64,000 bases of DNA from an uncultured Acidimicrobiales bacterium (GTDB lineage: Bacteria > Actinomycetota > Acidimicrobiia > Acidimicrobiales > SZUA-35): positions 74,958 to 138,957 of the forward strand of contig CALAJQ010000009.1 of the NCBI GenBank assembly GCA_937922785.1, in the 5' to 3' direction. This document shows positions 8,620 through 16,814 of this stretch, one piece after another (the first letter of the stretch is position 1; each line of letters opens with the position of its first letter). Both the position numbers and the translations under genes were made by a program. Below the pieces are notes generated by a model. The model worked only from the letters and a program-made list of their open reading frames with translations. It ran no database searches and was not told the DNA's origin.

Positions 8620-9519
8620 ATGAAGATCCGGATTGGCTACGGCCTCGGCACAACTAGCATCTCCAACGATCAGGACCGGTTTAGTGAACTGGTCGACAAC
8701 CTCGAACTGCTTGAGTTCGACTCGTTGTGGTTTTCAGACCGTCTAAGTGGCAATAGTCCCGAACCTATGGTGGCCATGGCTTATGCCGCAGGCCGAACCC
8801 GAAAGCTTAAGTTCGGAACGGCGGTCATAATCGTTCCGGGCCGAAACCCGGTGGTGCTGGCAAAGCAGATTGCCAGCCTTGACCAACTAAGCAATGGCCG
8901 AGTGCTTCCAGCCTTCGGGTTGGGTATAGCTGATGCCGGCGAACACCAGGCTTTTGGAGTTGACCCCAAAGATCGGGGACGTTGGTTTAATGAGGCCGTC
9001 CCACTGATGAAACGGTTGTGGACCGAAGACCGCGTAACCCACCACGGCAAACGATTCAGCATCGAAAACGTGACGGTGCGGCCAAAGCCGGTTCAGGAAC
9101 CGGTGGAGGTGTGGCTGGGCGGTAGAGCTCCGCTTGAACTAAAGCGGGTCGCAGTTCACGGTGACGGTTGGCTGCCAAGCTTTACCACGCCGGCACAAGC
9201 TTCAGCCGGCCGCGAAGTAATCGAGCAGTTGACCCTAGAACACGATCGTGAGATCGAAGATGAGCACTATGGCGTTCTGATCCCTTATCGGGCAGACAAT
9301 GAAGAACTAAGTGACCGGTTCCGTGCGCTGCTGGCTAAACGCGGGCACGAGGACTCCGCTGAGCAGGTGATTCCTGCCATGAGCGATCTGCCAAGGGCCC
9401 TGCAGAGCTTTATCGACGTTGGGTTCTCCAAGTTCGTCTTAGTGCCAGCAACTGAGCCTCAGGTTTGGGCTGACCACCTTGGTGACGTTGCCGATCTGGT
9501 TAAGCCTCTGGAGAACTAG
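8620..9519 (+). CDS. LLM-class (luciferase-like) F420-dependent oxidoreductase
   Basis: 299-aa TIM-barrel protein of the luciferase-like monooxygenase superfamily. The N-terminus MKIRIGYGLG, LEFDSLWFSDRLSG, the TRKLKFGTAVIIVPGRNPVVLAKQIASLD segment and the RVLPAFGLGI region follow the F420-binding actinobacterial subgroup rather than FMN-dependent luciferases (family assignment, no structure seen). Substrate unknown. It stands alone between the mannose cluster and ahcY, with 45 bp before it and 47 bp after it, so it may be its own transcription unit. Confidence 0.8.
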   Translation: MKIRIGYGLGTTSISNDQDRFSELVDNLELLEFDSLWFSDRLSGNSPEPMVAMAYAAGRTRKLKFGTAVIIVPGRNPVVLAKQIASLDQLSNGRVLPAFGLGIADAGEHQAFGVDPKDRGRWFNEAVPLMKRLWTEDRVTHHGKRFSIENVTVRPKPVQEPVEVWLGGRAPLELKRVAVHGDGWLPSFTTPAQASAGREVIEQLTLEHDREIEDEHYGVLIPYRADNEELSDRFRALLAKRGHEDSAEQVIPAMSDLPRALQSFIDVGFSKFVLVPATEPQVWADHLGDVADLVKPLEN

Positions 9520-9566
9520 TCCCTGGGGCGATGTCTGGCTAGATAGATGGGGTACTCTCGTAGCTC

Positions 9567-11033
9567 ATGTCTGAATCATCACGTCCAAGAACTGTCGCCG
9601 AAGGCGACTACAAAGTAGCCAACCTCGACCTCGCCGGAATGGGCCGCAAGCAGATGGAGCTTGCTGAACACGAGATGCCTGGGCTGATGGCTTTAAGAGC
9701 CGAATACTACGACGAGCAGCCTCTTGCCGGAGCCCGCATCATGGGCAGCCTTCACATGACAGTTCAGACCGCTGTTCTCATCGAAACCCTTACCGCACTT
9801 GGTGCCGACGTTCGATGGGTTTCGTGCAACATCTTCTCCACACAAGACGAAGCTGCCGCGGCGGTAGTCGTTGGACCGAACGGCACAGTCGACAACCCAA
9901 CCGGTGTTCCCGTTTATGCCTGGAAGGGCGAAACACTAGAAGAGTATTGGTGGTGCACTGAGCAGGCCCTCAAGTGGCCGGGCCATGACGGTTGCAACCT
10001 GATTCTTGACGATGGCGGCGACGCCACAATGTTGGTCTCAAAGGGTGCGCAGTGGGAAGCAACCGGCGAAATTCCTCCAGCTACCGACGACGATCCTGAA
10101 GAATGGCATGTCGTGATTGACCTGCTTAACAAGCTTGCGGCTGAAGACAACACTCTTTTCACTCGCATGATTGCTGGCATCCGTGGCGTCTCCGAAGAGA
10201 CCACCACTGGTGTTCATCGTCTTTATGAAATGCTTGAGAACGGCGAGTTGAAGTTCCCCGCAATCAACGTGAACGATGCGGTAACCAAGAGCAAGTTCGA
10301 CAACAAGTACGGAACTCGCCACAGTCTGCTTGACGGCATCAACCGCGGTACCGACGTAATGATCGGTGGCAAGGTTGCCATGGTGTTGGGCTTCGGCGAC
10401 GTCGGCAAGGGTTGCGCGGATGCACTTCGAGGCCAAGGCGCTCGGGTTGTAATTAGCGAGATCGACCCCATCTGCGCTCTTCAGGCTGCGATGGAAGGCT
10501 ACGAAGTAAACACCGTCGAGCAGATGCTGGGAGAAGCGGACATTTTCATTACTTCGACTGGCAACAAAGACATCATCACTGCGGAGATGATGAGTCGAAT
10601 GAAGCAGGGCGCAATTGTTGGCAACATCGGTCACTTTGACAACGAAATCGATATGGCCGGTCTGTTCAACGCTTCAGACATTCAGCGAATCAACATTAAG
10701 CCCCAGGTTGATGAGTTCCGTTGGCCAGACGGAAAGAGCATTCTTATCTTGTCTGAAGGTCGGCTTCTGAACTTAGGCAACGCAACCGGCCACCCAAGCT
10801 TTGTTATGAGTGCCAGCTTTACTAACCAGGTATTGGCCCAAATCGAGCTTCACAAGAACGCCGAAGACTACGGAATCAGCGTGACGACCTTGCCAAAGAT
10901 CCTGGACGAGAAGGTCGCTCGACTTCACCTCGATTCTCTAGGTGTGAAGCTAACCAAGCTCAGCCAGGAACAAGCCGACTACATCGGTGTTCCCGTTGAG
11001 GGCCCGTACAAGCCAGATCACTACCGCTACTAG
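9567..11033 (+). CDS. ahcY: adenosylhomocysteinase (SAH hydrolase)
   Basis: 488-aa cytoplasmic NAD-dependent enzyme splitting S-adenosylhomocysteine into adenosine and homocysteine and so relieving product inhibition of methyltransferases. Seen: N-terminal [23 protein letters not shown], the Rossmann loop [60 protein letters not shown] and the conserved C-terminus KPDHYRY. The approximately 40-residue insert after residue 150 seen in many actinobacterial and plant forms is present, giving the long size. ATG 9567. Its 3' end overlaps the oppositely oriented membrane protein gene by 4 bp. Only 47 bp precede it, too short for an SAH riboswitch. Confidence 0.95.
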   Translation: MSESSRPRTVAEGDYKVANLDLAGMGRKQMELAEHEMPGLMALRAEYYDEQPLAGARIMGSLHMTVQTAVLIETLTALGADVRWVSCNIFSTQDEAAAAVVVGPNGTVDNPTGVPVYAWKGETLEEYWWCTEQALKWPGHDGCNLILDDGGDATMLVSKGAQWEATGEIPPATDDDPEEWHVVIDLLNKLAAEDNTLFTRMIAGIRGVSEETTTGVHRLYEMLENGELKFPAINVNDAVTKSKFDNKYGTRHSLLDGINRGTDVMIGGKVAMVLGFGDVGKGCADALRGQGARVVISEIDPICALQAAMEGYEVNTVEQMLGEADIFITSTGNKDIITAEMMSRMKQGAIVGNIGHFDNEIDMAGLFNASDIQRINIKPQVDEFRWPDGKSILILSEGRLLNLGNATGHPSFVMSASFTNQVLAQIELHKNAEDYGISVTTLPKILDEKVARLHLDSLGVKLTKLSQEQADYIGVPVEGPYKPDHYRY

Positions 11034-11455
11034 AGCTCTAGTTGCAAAGGATGTTGCTGGCGGTATCTAAGGCTACGAATTAGGGGGGCGGCGATGAGCG
11101 CCCCTCCCAGAACGTGATGTGCAATCAGAACTGTGGCCGTCGAGGAATCGGCGGCCACAGTTGCTGGTGTCACTAGCGAGATCACCAAAGCAAGCGCGCA
11201 AACAGCGATGAATATCGGGACCGCTTTGCCTGCCCCTCGAACCACGAGCGCCGTTGCGGTTGCCGCCAGCGCTACAACAACAAGGCTTGTTATAACGGCG
11301 CGAAGACCCACAGCTTCAGCCCCGTCGACTTCATAACTGACTCCAAGTGCGTTGGCTCCAAGCCACAGGGCAGCGCCGCTCGCGATAGCCAAACTAAGAC
11401 CGATCGCTCCGGCCGCTAAGACAGCGATCATCTCAGGGTCGAGCTTGCGAGACAC
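11030..11455 (-). CDS. four-span membrane protein, DUF6069-like
   Basis: 141-aa very hydrophobic protein with four predicted spans (about 8-32, 48-70, 76-96, 104-126), an acidic patch after span 1 (YEVDGAEA), and a short basic C-terminus (RSLRYRQQ). The arrangement and the ...[16 protein letters not shown]... stretch fit the DUF6069 group of actinobacterial membrane proteins, an assignment from general resemblance only. No function is known. It converges on ahcY with a 4-bp 3' overlap and begins 28 bp downstream of comF, so it is probably the last gene of the comF unit. Confidence 0.6.
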   Translation of the reverse strand: MSRKLDPEMIAVLAAGAIGLSLAIASGAALWLGANALGVSYEVDGAEAVGLRAVITSLVVVALAATATALVVRGAGKAVPIFIAVCALALVISLVTPATVAADSSTATVLIAHHVLGGALIAAPLIRSLRYRQQHPLQLEL

Positions 11456-11483
11456 AGCGCAATGTTAGGGCAAATTGCCAGTC

Positions 11484-12053
11484 TCAGGGAACGGCGGCCA
11501 CCGACAGTGCCCAGACCCGGGCTGCCCCCGCCTCAGTTAAGGCGGCGGTTCCCGCTGTAAGCGATGCGCCCGTTGTCATGACGTCATCTACCAGAACAAT
11601 CCGAGTCAAGCTGGTTGGCATGGCTTTCACATATGGACCCGAGAGTCGTCCGACTCGATCCTGACCAACTTGGGTTGGGCCCGCTTGGCGCTTAAGTAGC
11701 TGTCTGGCTGGCAATCCAACTGCCTGGGCGACTGTGGTGGCGATGATCTTGCCTTGGTCATATCCGCGTTTGCGTTTGCTCGCAGAGTTGGCGGGTACCC
11801 ACGTAACAACTTCGGCTGCTCTTGGCACTGCTGGGCTCAAGACCTGAGCCAAGTGTCGAAGTATGTCTCTACGACCCCGATTCTTGCCTGCAACTATCAG
11901 CGCAGCAGCTAGATCGTCATAGGAAATTGCTGCCTTGGCCCACTCTGCGCCAGGCACCGCGATCTCGGGCGCAGGAACCAGCCCTTGGGCACAGTCGCTA
12001 CACACGGTGCGCGCCGGGGTGCCACAGCCCGGGCAGTTGCGTTCGAAGAGCAT
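11484..12053 (-). CDS. comF: ComF-family phosphoribosyltransferase-like protein
   Basis: 189-aa protein with an N-terminal zinc finger (CPGC...CSDC in the first 22 residues), the KRKRGYDQGKIIA helix typical of ComF, and the PRPP-binding loop IVLVDDVMTTGASLTAG near residue 155. ComF proteins support DNA uptake in competent bacteria; in actinobacteria the gene usually lies beside hpf and secA, and it is only a few genes from them here. No other competence genes are visible. The start codon chosen gives the zinc finger immediately at the N-terminus, as in homologues. Confidence 0.88.
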   Translation of the reverse strand: MLFERNCPGCGTPARTVCSDCAQGLVPAPEIAVPGAEWAKAAISYDDLAAALIVAGKNRGRRDILRHLAQVLSPAVPRAAEVVTWVPANSASKRKRGYDQGKIIATTVAQAVGLPARQLLKRQAGPTQVGQDRVGRLSGPYVKAMPTSLTRIVLVDDVMTTGASLTAGTAALTEAGAARVWALSVAAVP

Positions 12054-12120
12054 GGAAACACCCTAGATATGGCCTATGACAACAAAGCACAGGTGCCTGC
12101 ACACCTGATTCTGACCGGGC

Positions 12121-13311
12121 TTAACTTTCGGCTGCGGCCATTACTCGTAGGAAGTTGTCGCCCCAGATTTTGCTGATCTCGCCGGCGTTGAAGCCGTGTT
12201 CCAACAGCGCCACCGTGAGGTTGAGTGACTTTGATGCATCAGCCAGACCACCGATTCGGCCGCCACCATGGTTGAAGTCGTTGCCGACTCCCACATGGTC
12301 GACTCCGACTCTGTCGACGATGTAGTCGATGTGGCGGATCATGTCGTCAATACTTCCCGATCCGATCACGCCCATAATTGCCGTCTGAAACTCAAGCTGA
12401 GTTTCAGCGTCAGGTAGTTCCCAGTAGAGCTCGTAGGGGTAGCTGTAATTTTCTGCCAGCCCGAACCGCTTGCGAATGTCGGCAATGGCGGTGATTGCCG
12501 CGGGCTTGGACACATCCACAAGCGAGGGCCCGAAGGCCGAAACGTGAATCACTCCGCCTACCTCGGCAATGGCGTCGATCTCGACGTCGGACAAGTTGCG
12601 GGTCACGTCAGACATCGCTCTCACGTTTGAATGGCTCGCAATCGGTGGCGATGTGGAAAGTTCTATGGTCTGAAGCGTGGCTGCAACCGACATTTGCGAC
12701 ACGTCTACAACTGCCTTCAGCTCATTGATCCGGCCGATGGCCTCTCGGCCTAGCGGTGAAAGGCCACCGTGTTCTTCGGTGACTTCGTAGGAAGCAGTCT
12801 TCATGTTGTAGATGGGCCGAGAGGAATCGCAGTAGTCGTTGTGTCCCATGTGAACCAGAGCAAAGACTCGAACGCCAGCGTCGTAGAAATAGTCCAGCAC
12901 ATTCAGGTCGCCTTCGAGCGATTGAGCGTTCTGAAACCCAAGCAGCACCGCAGTCTTGGCCGAGTTCTTGGCAGCAGCGATTTCGTCCACGGAGGTTGTG
13001 AGCACGAGGCTTTCGCTGTTGTCTCTAATGGTTGCCAGAACTGCCGCCAACTTCTCATCAGCCATTACTCGAGCTTTGGCGTCACTTGCCGGTCGGCGAG
13101 GGCCCCAATTGGAGGCAATGCACATAACAACAGCGCCTACCCCTCCCGCGGTGAGCTTTTCCGGCGAGATCATCGACAGGCCATCAGGACCAAGCAGCCC
13201 TTTGTTGGAGGACTCGATCACAACGTCAGCATGAGCGTCAAGGACGAGGCAATCGGCGTGGATTGCCTTTGCAGCGGCCATGGTCTGAGCACTGGGGTTG
13301 GTCTTAGGCAT
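12121..13311 (-). CDS. membrane-dipeptidase-like peptidase, M19 family
   Basis: 396-aa zinc dipeptidase of the renal dipeptidase (M19) family. Seen: first metal pair DAHADVV (family DxHxD), the bridging acidic residue region, SHSNVRAMSDVTRNLSD with the conserved HS and N, HVSAFGPS, and the C-terminal VGVGNDFNHGGG with the conserved D. The start is ATG at 13311: it gives MPKTNPSAQ and lies 10 bp after the old TAG stop that follows repeat copy 1. The frame stays open upstream to 13467, but that extension reads through the repeat and inserted DNA and is not part of the gene. Originally this gene probably followed the DUF2786 gene directly. Confidence 0.85.
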   Translation of the reverse strand: MPKTNPSAQTMAAAKAIHADCLVLDAHADVVIESSNKGLLGPDGLSMISPEKLTAGGVGAVVMCIASNWGPRRPASDAKARVMADEKLAAVLATIRDNSESLVLTTSVDEIAAAKNSAKTAVLLGFQNAQSLEGDLNVLDYFYDAGVRVFALVHMGHNDYCDSSRPIYNMKTASYEVTEEHGGLSPLGREAIGRINELKAVVDVSQMSVAATLQTIELSTSPPIASHSNVRAMSDVTRNLSDVEIDAIAEVGGVIHVSAFGPSLVDVSKPAAITAIADIRKRFGLAENYSYPYELYWELPDAETQLEFQTAIMGVIGSGSIDDMIRHIDYIVDRVGVDHVGVGNDFNHGGGRIGGLADASKSLNLTVALLEHGFNAGEISKIWGDNFLRVMAAAES

Positions 13312-13325
13312 CAAGCCGAAGCTAA

Positions 13326-13352
13326 CCAGTGACTCGAGTTTGCCCCAAATCG
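13326..13352. repeat. 27-bp direct repeat, copy 1 (att-like)
   Basis: Identical over 27 bp to 15432-15458. Contains the perfect 8-bp palindrome ACTCGAGT at 13332-13339. Read on the - strand it encodes DLGQTRVTG followed by TAG, matching the C-terminus of the DUF2786 protein. The inner side shows an extra 10-bp direct repeat caaatcgccg at 13346-13355 and 13362-13371, which might be recombinase arm sites or remnants. Confidence 0.8.
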
Positions 13353-13441
13353 CCGATGTCTCAAATCGCCGCTCCACCAGGGCGCCATTTTGGAGAGCCT
13401 CGCCGAGCATGACGTCCAGGGCACCTATTGTTGCGGATCTG

Positions 13442-15427
13442 ATGGACCACCAAATTCGTCTTGACATACAAGGTCTACGAGCGGTTGCGGTATTCCTTGT
13501 AGTGCTCTTCCATGCTGACGTTGGTGGCTTCGCCGGCGGTTTTATCGGAGTCGATGTCTTCTTCGTGATCTCTGGCTATGTGGTCACGGGATCCTTGCTC
13601 AGAAATCATCTGCCATTCGACGGAGCAGCCTTCGGAGCATTCGTGCGGCGCCGCGTCAGGAGGATTCTTCCGGCGCTTGCCGCGATGTTGGCGGTGACCG
13701 CAACGTTGTCAGTTCTTCTTCTGCCGGCATCTGCACAACGCACAGCTTGGCGGACCGGTGGATCTGCATCGCTGATCGTGGCGAACTGGTATCTAGCGAT
13801 CGAGCCGGCTTCGACTGGCTATTTCCTGTCCACAGCGGATCGCAACCCTTTTCTGCACACCTGGTCGCTATCGGTCGAGGAACAGTTCTACATAGGGTTG
13901 CCGATAGTTCTGTTATTGGTGGGCAAACGGGCCGCTCCGAAACAAGCCCGTCAGCGGTTTTTTTGGACGTTCGTCGGGTTAGGCGTATTGAGCTTCGGAC
14001 TGGCTGTCTTGGTTGTGGACATCGTGGGTCGGTTCACAGAGTGGACCTTCTATGCATCACCCTTCAGAGCGTGGGAGTTTCTCGCCGGGTGTTCCCTAGT
14101 TGCCTTGAGGCCAGGTCACAGGAGGTTCGCTTACGGCTGGATTCCGGGCCTCGGACTAATAGTGGCCTCTGCTGTGACACTTAGCGCCGACAGCGCTGTG
14201 CCTGGGGTGATCACCCTGGCTCCTGTCTTGGGCACGATGTTGATCTTGCAGTCGGTGCCGCAGGCGCGACTTCTCAGTTGGGGGCCTCTGGTTTGGATTG
14301 GTGACCGCTCCTACGGCTGGTACCTGTGGCATTGGCCAGCGATCGTGTTTGCGCAACTGTGGTGGCCTACCAACAGCTGGGCTGCCGTCGGGGCTGCCTT
14401 TTGTGCCTTGGTTCCTGCGGCCTTGTCCTATCGGTGGTTGGAGAATCCGATACGCCGCCGCGAACGGATGACCAATGACTTGCGGCTCGTTGCGGCATGC
14501 ATAGCTGTTCCAATGGCTGCCGTCGTCCTACTAGGAGGCGCAGAGGCAGTGGTGTCAGGCGATTCTCGTGTGGAAAGCTACGAGGCGGCGGCAGAACTGC
14601 CAGGTAGCTATCGCTTGGGTTGCCATACCGCATCTCTGGCTGACCTACCTGACGCGTGCAATTTCGGCGCCGTTTCAGGAGCCGGCCCCAGGATCTTACT
14701 GAGCGGCGATAGTAACGCTGCCCAAATCGATGACGCAGTAATCGAGGCCGGAACCAGCCTCGGGGCAACCGTCACGGTGGTTACCAAATCAAGCTGCCCG
14801 GCGGTGGCCATGGCCATCCATAATCGGCCTAGCGCGGCTGGCAGTTGTTACGAGTGGGCCAGTATCAATAGAGATCTCCTCGCTCAGACCGCATTCGATG
14901 TCATCGTGGTTGCCTCAGCGAGCGACCTAGTCATTTTGCAGAACACTGCAGAAGACGAGCGGCCTGTATCACTTACCCCAGACAGCCCTCAGGTCATAGA
15001 TCCTGCTGGAGTAGCTGAGATTTATCGTCTTGCACTGACGGAATTCGCCGAGAGCGCAGGACCGACCGGGGCGCACATTGTTATTGTTCACCCCATTCCC
15101 CGTCCACTACAAAGCGGCCGCTGGAAGATGGAGGACTGCCCAGTCGGGAAGGTCCTCTTTAGCGAAAGTGCTTGTGCGGTACCCTTCACCGACAATTGGG
15201 AAGCACTTAGAGAGCTGGCAGTGACCGTGGAAGATGAGGTCGCGGATCGGTTCGCCTGGGTCTCAACGGTTGATTTGGCGCCAGCACTTTGTCCTGGCAT
15301 CTGTTCGATGCGAAACGGCCAGGGTGATTGGCTGTGGCGAGACTCCAACCACCTCGGCGACGGAGCCTCTGAAACAGTTCAGCCTGTGTTCGTAGACGTT
15401 TTCGAGTCACTGCTTAGCCGGCAGTGA
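13442..15427 (+). CDS. OafA-type O-acyltransferase with C-terminal SGNH domain
   Basis: 661-aa two-domain envelope enzyme. Residues 1-370 are a ten-span acyltransferase-3 domain beginning RLDIQGLRAVAVFLVVLFHADV, with the conserved catalytic-type histidine H24, GVDVFFVISGY, and SVEEQFYIGLP. The C-terminal part is a periplasmic SGNH hydrolase-like domain with GDSNAAQ and the DxxH motif (D634, H637 in WRDSNHLGDG). Such proteins transfer acetyl or other acyl groups onto surface polysaccharides or peptidoglycan. The start ATG 13442 opens directly with the family's first helix; earlier in-frame ATGs would add a tail read from the flanking DNA. Its stop TGA directly abuts the stop of the DUF2786 gene. 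It is the only gene inside the repeat-bounded segment. Confidence 0.9.
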   Translation: MDHQIRLDIQGLRAVAVFLVVLFHADVGGFAGGFIGVDVFFVISGYVVTGSLLRNHLPFDGAAFGAFVRRRVRRILPALAAMLAVTATLSVLLLPASAQRTAWRTGGSASLIVANWYLAIEPASTGYFLSTADRNPFLHTWSLSVEEQFYIGLPIVLLLVGKRAAPKQARQRFFWTFVGLGVLSFGLAVLVVDIVGRFTEWTFYASPFRAWEFLAGCSLVALRPGHRRFAYGWIPGLGLIVASAVTLSADSAVPGVITLAPVLGTMLILQSVPQARLLSWGPLVWIGDRSYGWYLWHWPAIVFAQLWWPTNSWAAVGAAFCALVPAALSYRWLENPIRRRERMTNDLRLVAACIAVPMAAVVLLGGAEAVVSGDSRVESYEAAAELPGSYRLGCHTASLADLPDACNFGAVSGAGPRILLSGDSNAAQIDDAVIEAGTSLGATVTVVTKSSCPAVAMAIHNRPSAAGSCYEWASINRDLLAQTAFDVIVVASASDLVILQNTAEDERPVSLTPDSPQVIDPAGVAEIYRLALTEFAESAGPTGAHIVIVHPIPRPLQSGRWKMEDCPVGKVLFSESACAVPFTDNWEALRELAVTVEDEVADRFAWVSTVDLAPALCPGICSMRNGQGDWLWRDSNHLGDGASETVQPVFVDVFESLLSRQ

Positions 15428-16069
15428 TTACCCAGTGACTCGAGTTTGCCCCAAATCGACGTTTGCGGCGGCGGCTTCACCTGAGGTGAGATCGTCACCA
15501 TAAACAGCAGTACGAGGAGCTCGCTTGACGTTGAGCTCCGAATACATGGCTTCTGATGCTTCTGTGTTGGTCGGAACCAGCGCATTGGTTTCCGCAGCCG
15601 CGGTGGCCTGGGCCTCGAAGAGCCGAGAATGGACCGTGTGAGCAAACCCTAGGGAGTAGCTCATGCGGGATCGAGGTTTGTCAGCGACAAGAGCCAAACG
15701 AAGTTGGGGAAGTAGATGGTTGACCAGCGTCATCGTCAGGTCGAGGTCGGTTGGGCGGCCGAACAGGTAAACAAAACCTTCGCCCCGGCTTGTGTTGCCA
15801 GCCCCGGTGCAACGGTTAAGCGAGGCCACGCATTGATGCAGGCTTACCACACCGCGAGTCGCATTGCCCCAACCGCTGATTGCCACTATTCGCTGTTCGA
15901 TGGGCCCAGACTCTTCGAACTCAGATGACTCAATCTGGTACCGCGTCATCAACTGTTGGGCTTTGGCCTCATAACTTTCGCGCTCGGCCTGGTGCTCACT
16001 GCTGTTGGCTTTGGCCAGGAGCCCGTGGACCCGCCGAATGATTGTTTCTCTGTCCATAAGTTTCGCCAT
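15428..16069 (-). CDS. DUF2786 domain protein
   Basis: 213-aa protein. Residues 5-50 (RETIIRRVHGLLAKANSSEHQAERESYEAKAQQLMTRY, interrupted here for length) form the helical DUF2786 repeat, with the LLAKA and A..LM.RY signatures. The remaining 160 residues are less conserved, with a histidine-containing centre (VSLHQCVASLNRC, FVYLFGRPTDL). DUF2786 proteins are common in actinobacteria and their phages and have no firm function. ATG 16069 is used because the further upstream start would run through the region shared with the divergent hpf promoter. The last nine codons plus stop lie in repeat copy 2, so the gene end has been rebuilt by the insertion. Confidence 0.75.
   Translation of the reverse strand: MAKLMDRETIIRRVHGLLAKANSSEHQAERESYEAKAQQLMTRYQIESSEFEESGPIEQRIVAISGWGNATRGVVSLHQCVASLNRCTGAGNTSRGEGFVYLFGRPTDLDLTMTLVNHLLPQLRLALVADKPRSRMSYSLGFAHTVHSRLFEAQATAAAETNALVPTNTEASEAMYSELNVKRAPRTAVYGDDLTSGEAAAANVDLGQTRVTG
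15432..15458. repeat. 27-bp direct repeat, copy 2 (3' end of DUF2786 gene)
   Basis: Perfect match to copy 1, with the palindrome ACTCGAGT at 15438-15445. On the - strand the copy forms the final codons of the DUF2786 gene and is followed by GGG TAA, whereas copy 1 is followed by GGT TAG, so the identity ends exactly within the last Gly codon. Confidence 0.8.
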
Positions 16070-16178
16070 GACTCCAGTGTGGCGAGAGCCTATGACACCA
16101 ATCCTGACTAGCGCCACAGCGTTCAATCTGCCTAGTATCTCGTTCAACAACAAAGCTACTACCCAAGGAGTTCCCTCT

Positions 16179-16745
16179 ATGGAAGTATCGGTCAGCGGTC
16201 GTCATACCACCGTCTCTGAGTCGCTCAAGCGCCAGGCGGAAGAAAAGATTGGAAGGCTGGATCGATATCTGAAGGGGATGGAACGAGCAGACGTTCATTT
16301 CTGGGAAGAGAACAACCCGAGGATAGGTAACAAGGAAATATGTGAAGTGACCATGGAAGGCCATGGCCACCACATTCGCTGCAAAGTGAGCGCCCCTGAC
16401 GGCTTCACCGCCATTGACTTGGCCGTCGACAAGCTGGAGCGCCAGCTGCGCAAGCTCAAGACCAAGGTGCAAAAGAAGAAGCGGGCTCGGGTTCGCCCCG
16501 AGCTTCCAACCGAGCTTGTGCCCGACTCGCTAATCAAAAACCCCGACGATCTTCCCGAGCCTGTGTACAGCATTGTCAAGGCGAAGCGGTTTAAGTACAA
16601 GCCCATGGATAGGGGAGAGGCAGCGCTTCAGATGGATCTTCTGAACCACGACTTCTACCTGTTCATAGATTCCGAAACTGAGCTGGCATCGGTGGTGTAC
16701 CAGCGAGACGACGGCGACGTGGGGCTTATCTCGCTCGAGCCATAG
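16179..16745 (+). CDS. hpf: long-form ribosome hibernation promoting factor
   Basis: 188-aa protein. The N-terminal domain (about 1-105: MEVSVSGRHTTVSESLKRQAEEKIGRLDRY) is the RaiA/YfiA ribosome-binding fold with a basic C-terminal helix (KLKTKVQKKKRARVR). The C-terminal domain (about 130-188: VKAKRFKYKPMDRGEAALQMDLLNHDFYLFIDSET) is the dimerisation module that makes 100S ribosomes. ATG 16179 follows aaggag at 16165-16170 with good spacing; an in-frame ATG at 16005 would add an unrelated tail and overlap the divergent gene. Located next to secA as in other actinobacteria. Confidence 0.93.
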   Translation: MEVSVSGRHTTVSESLKRQAEEKIGRLDRYLKGMERADVHFWEENNPRIGNKEICEVTMEGHGHHIRCKVSAPDGFTAIDLAVDKLERQLRKLKTKVQKKKRARVRPELPTELVPDSLIKNPDDLPEPVYSIVKAKRFKYKPMDRGEAALQMDLLNHDFYLFIDSETELASVVYQRDDGDVGLISLEP

Positions 16746-16814
16746 TTTGTACCCAGTGTGAAGTCTGTCTGGTGGCCTGATCCAGACGATAATCGCCGGT
16801 AGGATCTGGCCGAG

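Larger units (their letters stand above)
13326..15458. mobile_element. putative integrated acyltransferase cassette bounded by 27-bp direct repeats
   Basis: A 2.1-kb segment is bracketed by two identical 27-bp direct repeats (13326-13352 and 15432-15458). It contains one complete gene, the + strand acyltransferase, in the orientation opposite to both flanking genes. No integrase or transposase is present. Copy 2 forms the last codons of the DUF2786 gene; copy 1 encodes the same codons plus a stop and lies 10 bp before the dipeptidase start. Seen directly: the repeats, the gene order and both stop codons. Inferred: the segment was integrated at the 3' end of the DUF2786 gene, which was restored by the duplicated end. 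Confidence 0.55.

Noticed and set aside
9520-9566. SAH or SAM riboswitch before ahcY
   Set aside because: Only 47 bp are available and no suitable paired elements are visible.
10038-10634. 198-codon frame on the - strand inside ahcY
   Set aside because: Fully antisense to a strongly conserved gene, with no family features; a coding shadow.
13312-13467. Longer N-terminus for the M19 dipeptidase
   Set aside because: The extra 52 codons run through repeat copy 1 and inserted DNA and overlap the acyltransferase start; the ATG at 13311 fits the family and sits just after the old stop codon.
16005-16178. Extended start for the hibernation factor
   Set aside because: The extension overlaps the divergent DUF2786 start and has no HPF features; ATG 16179 has a good ribosome-binding site.
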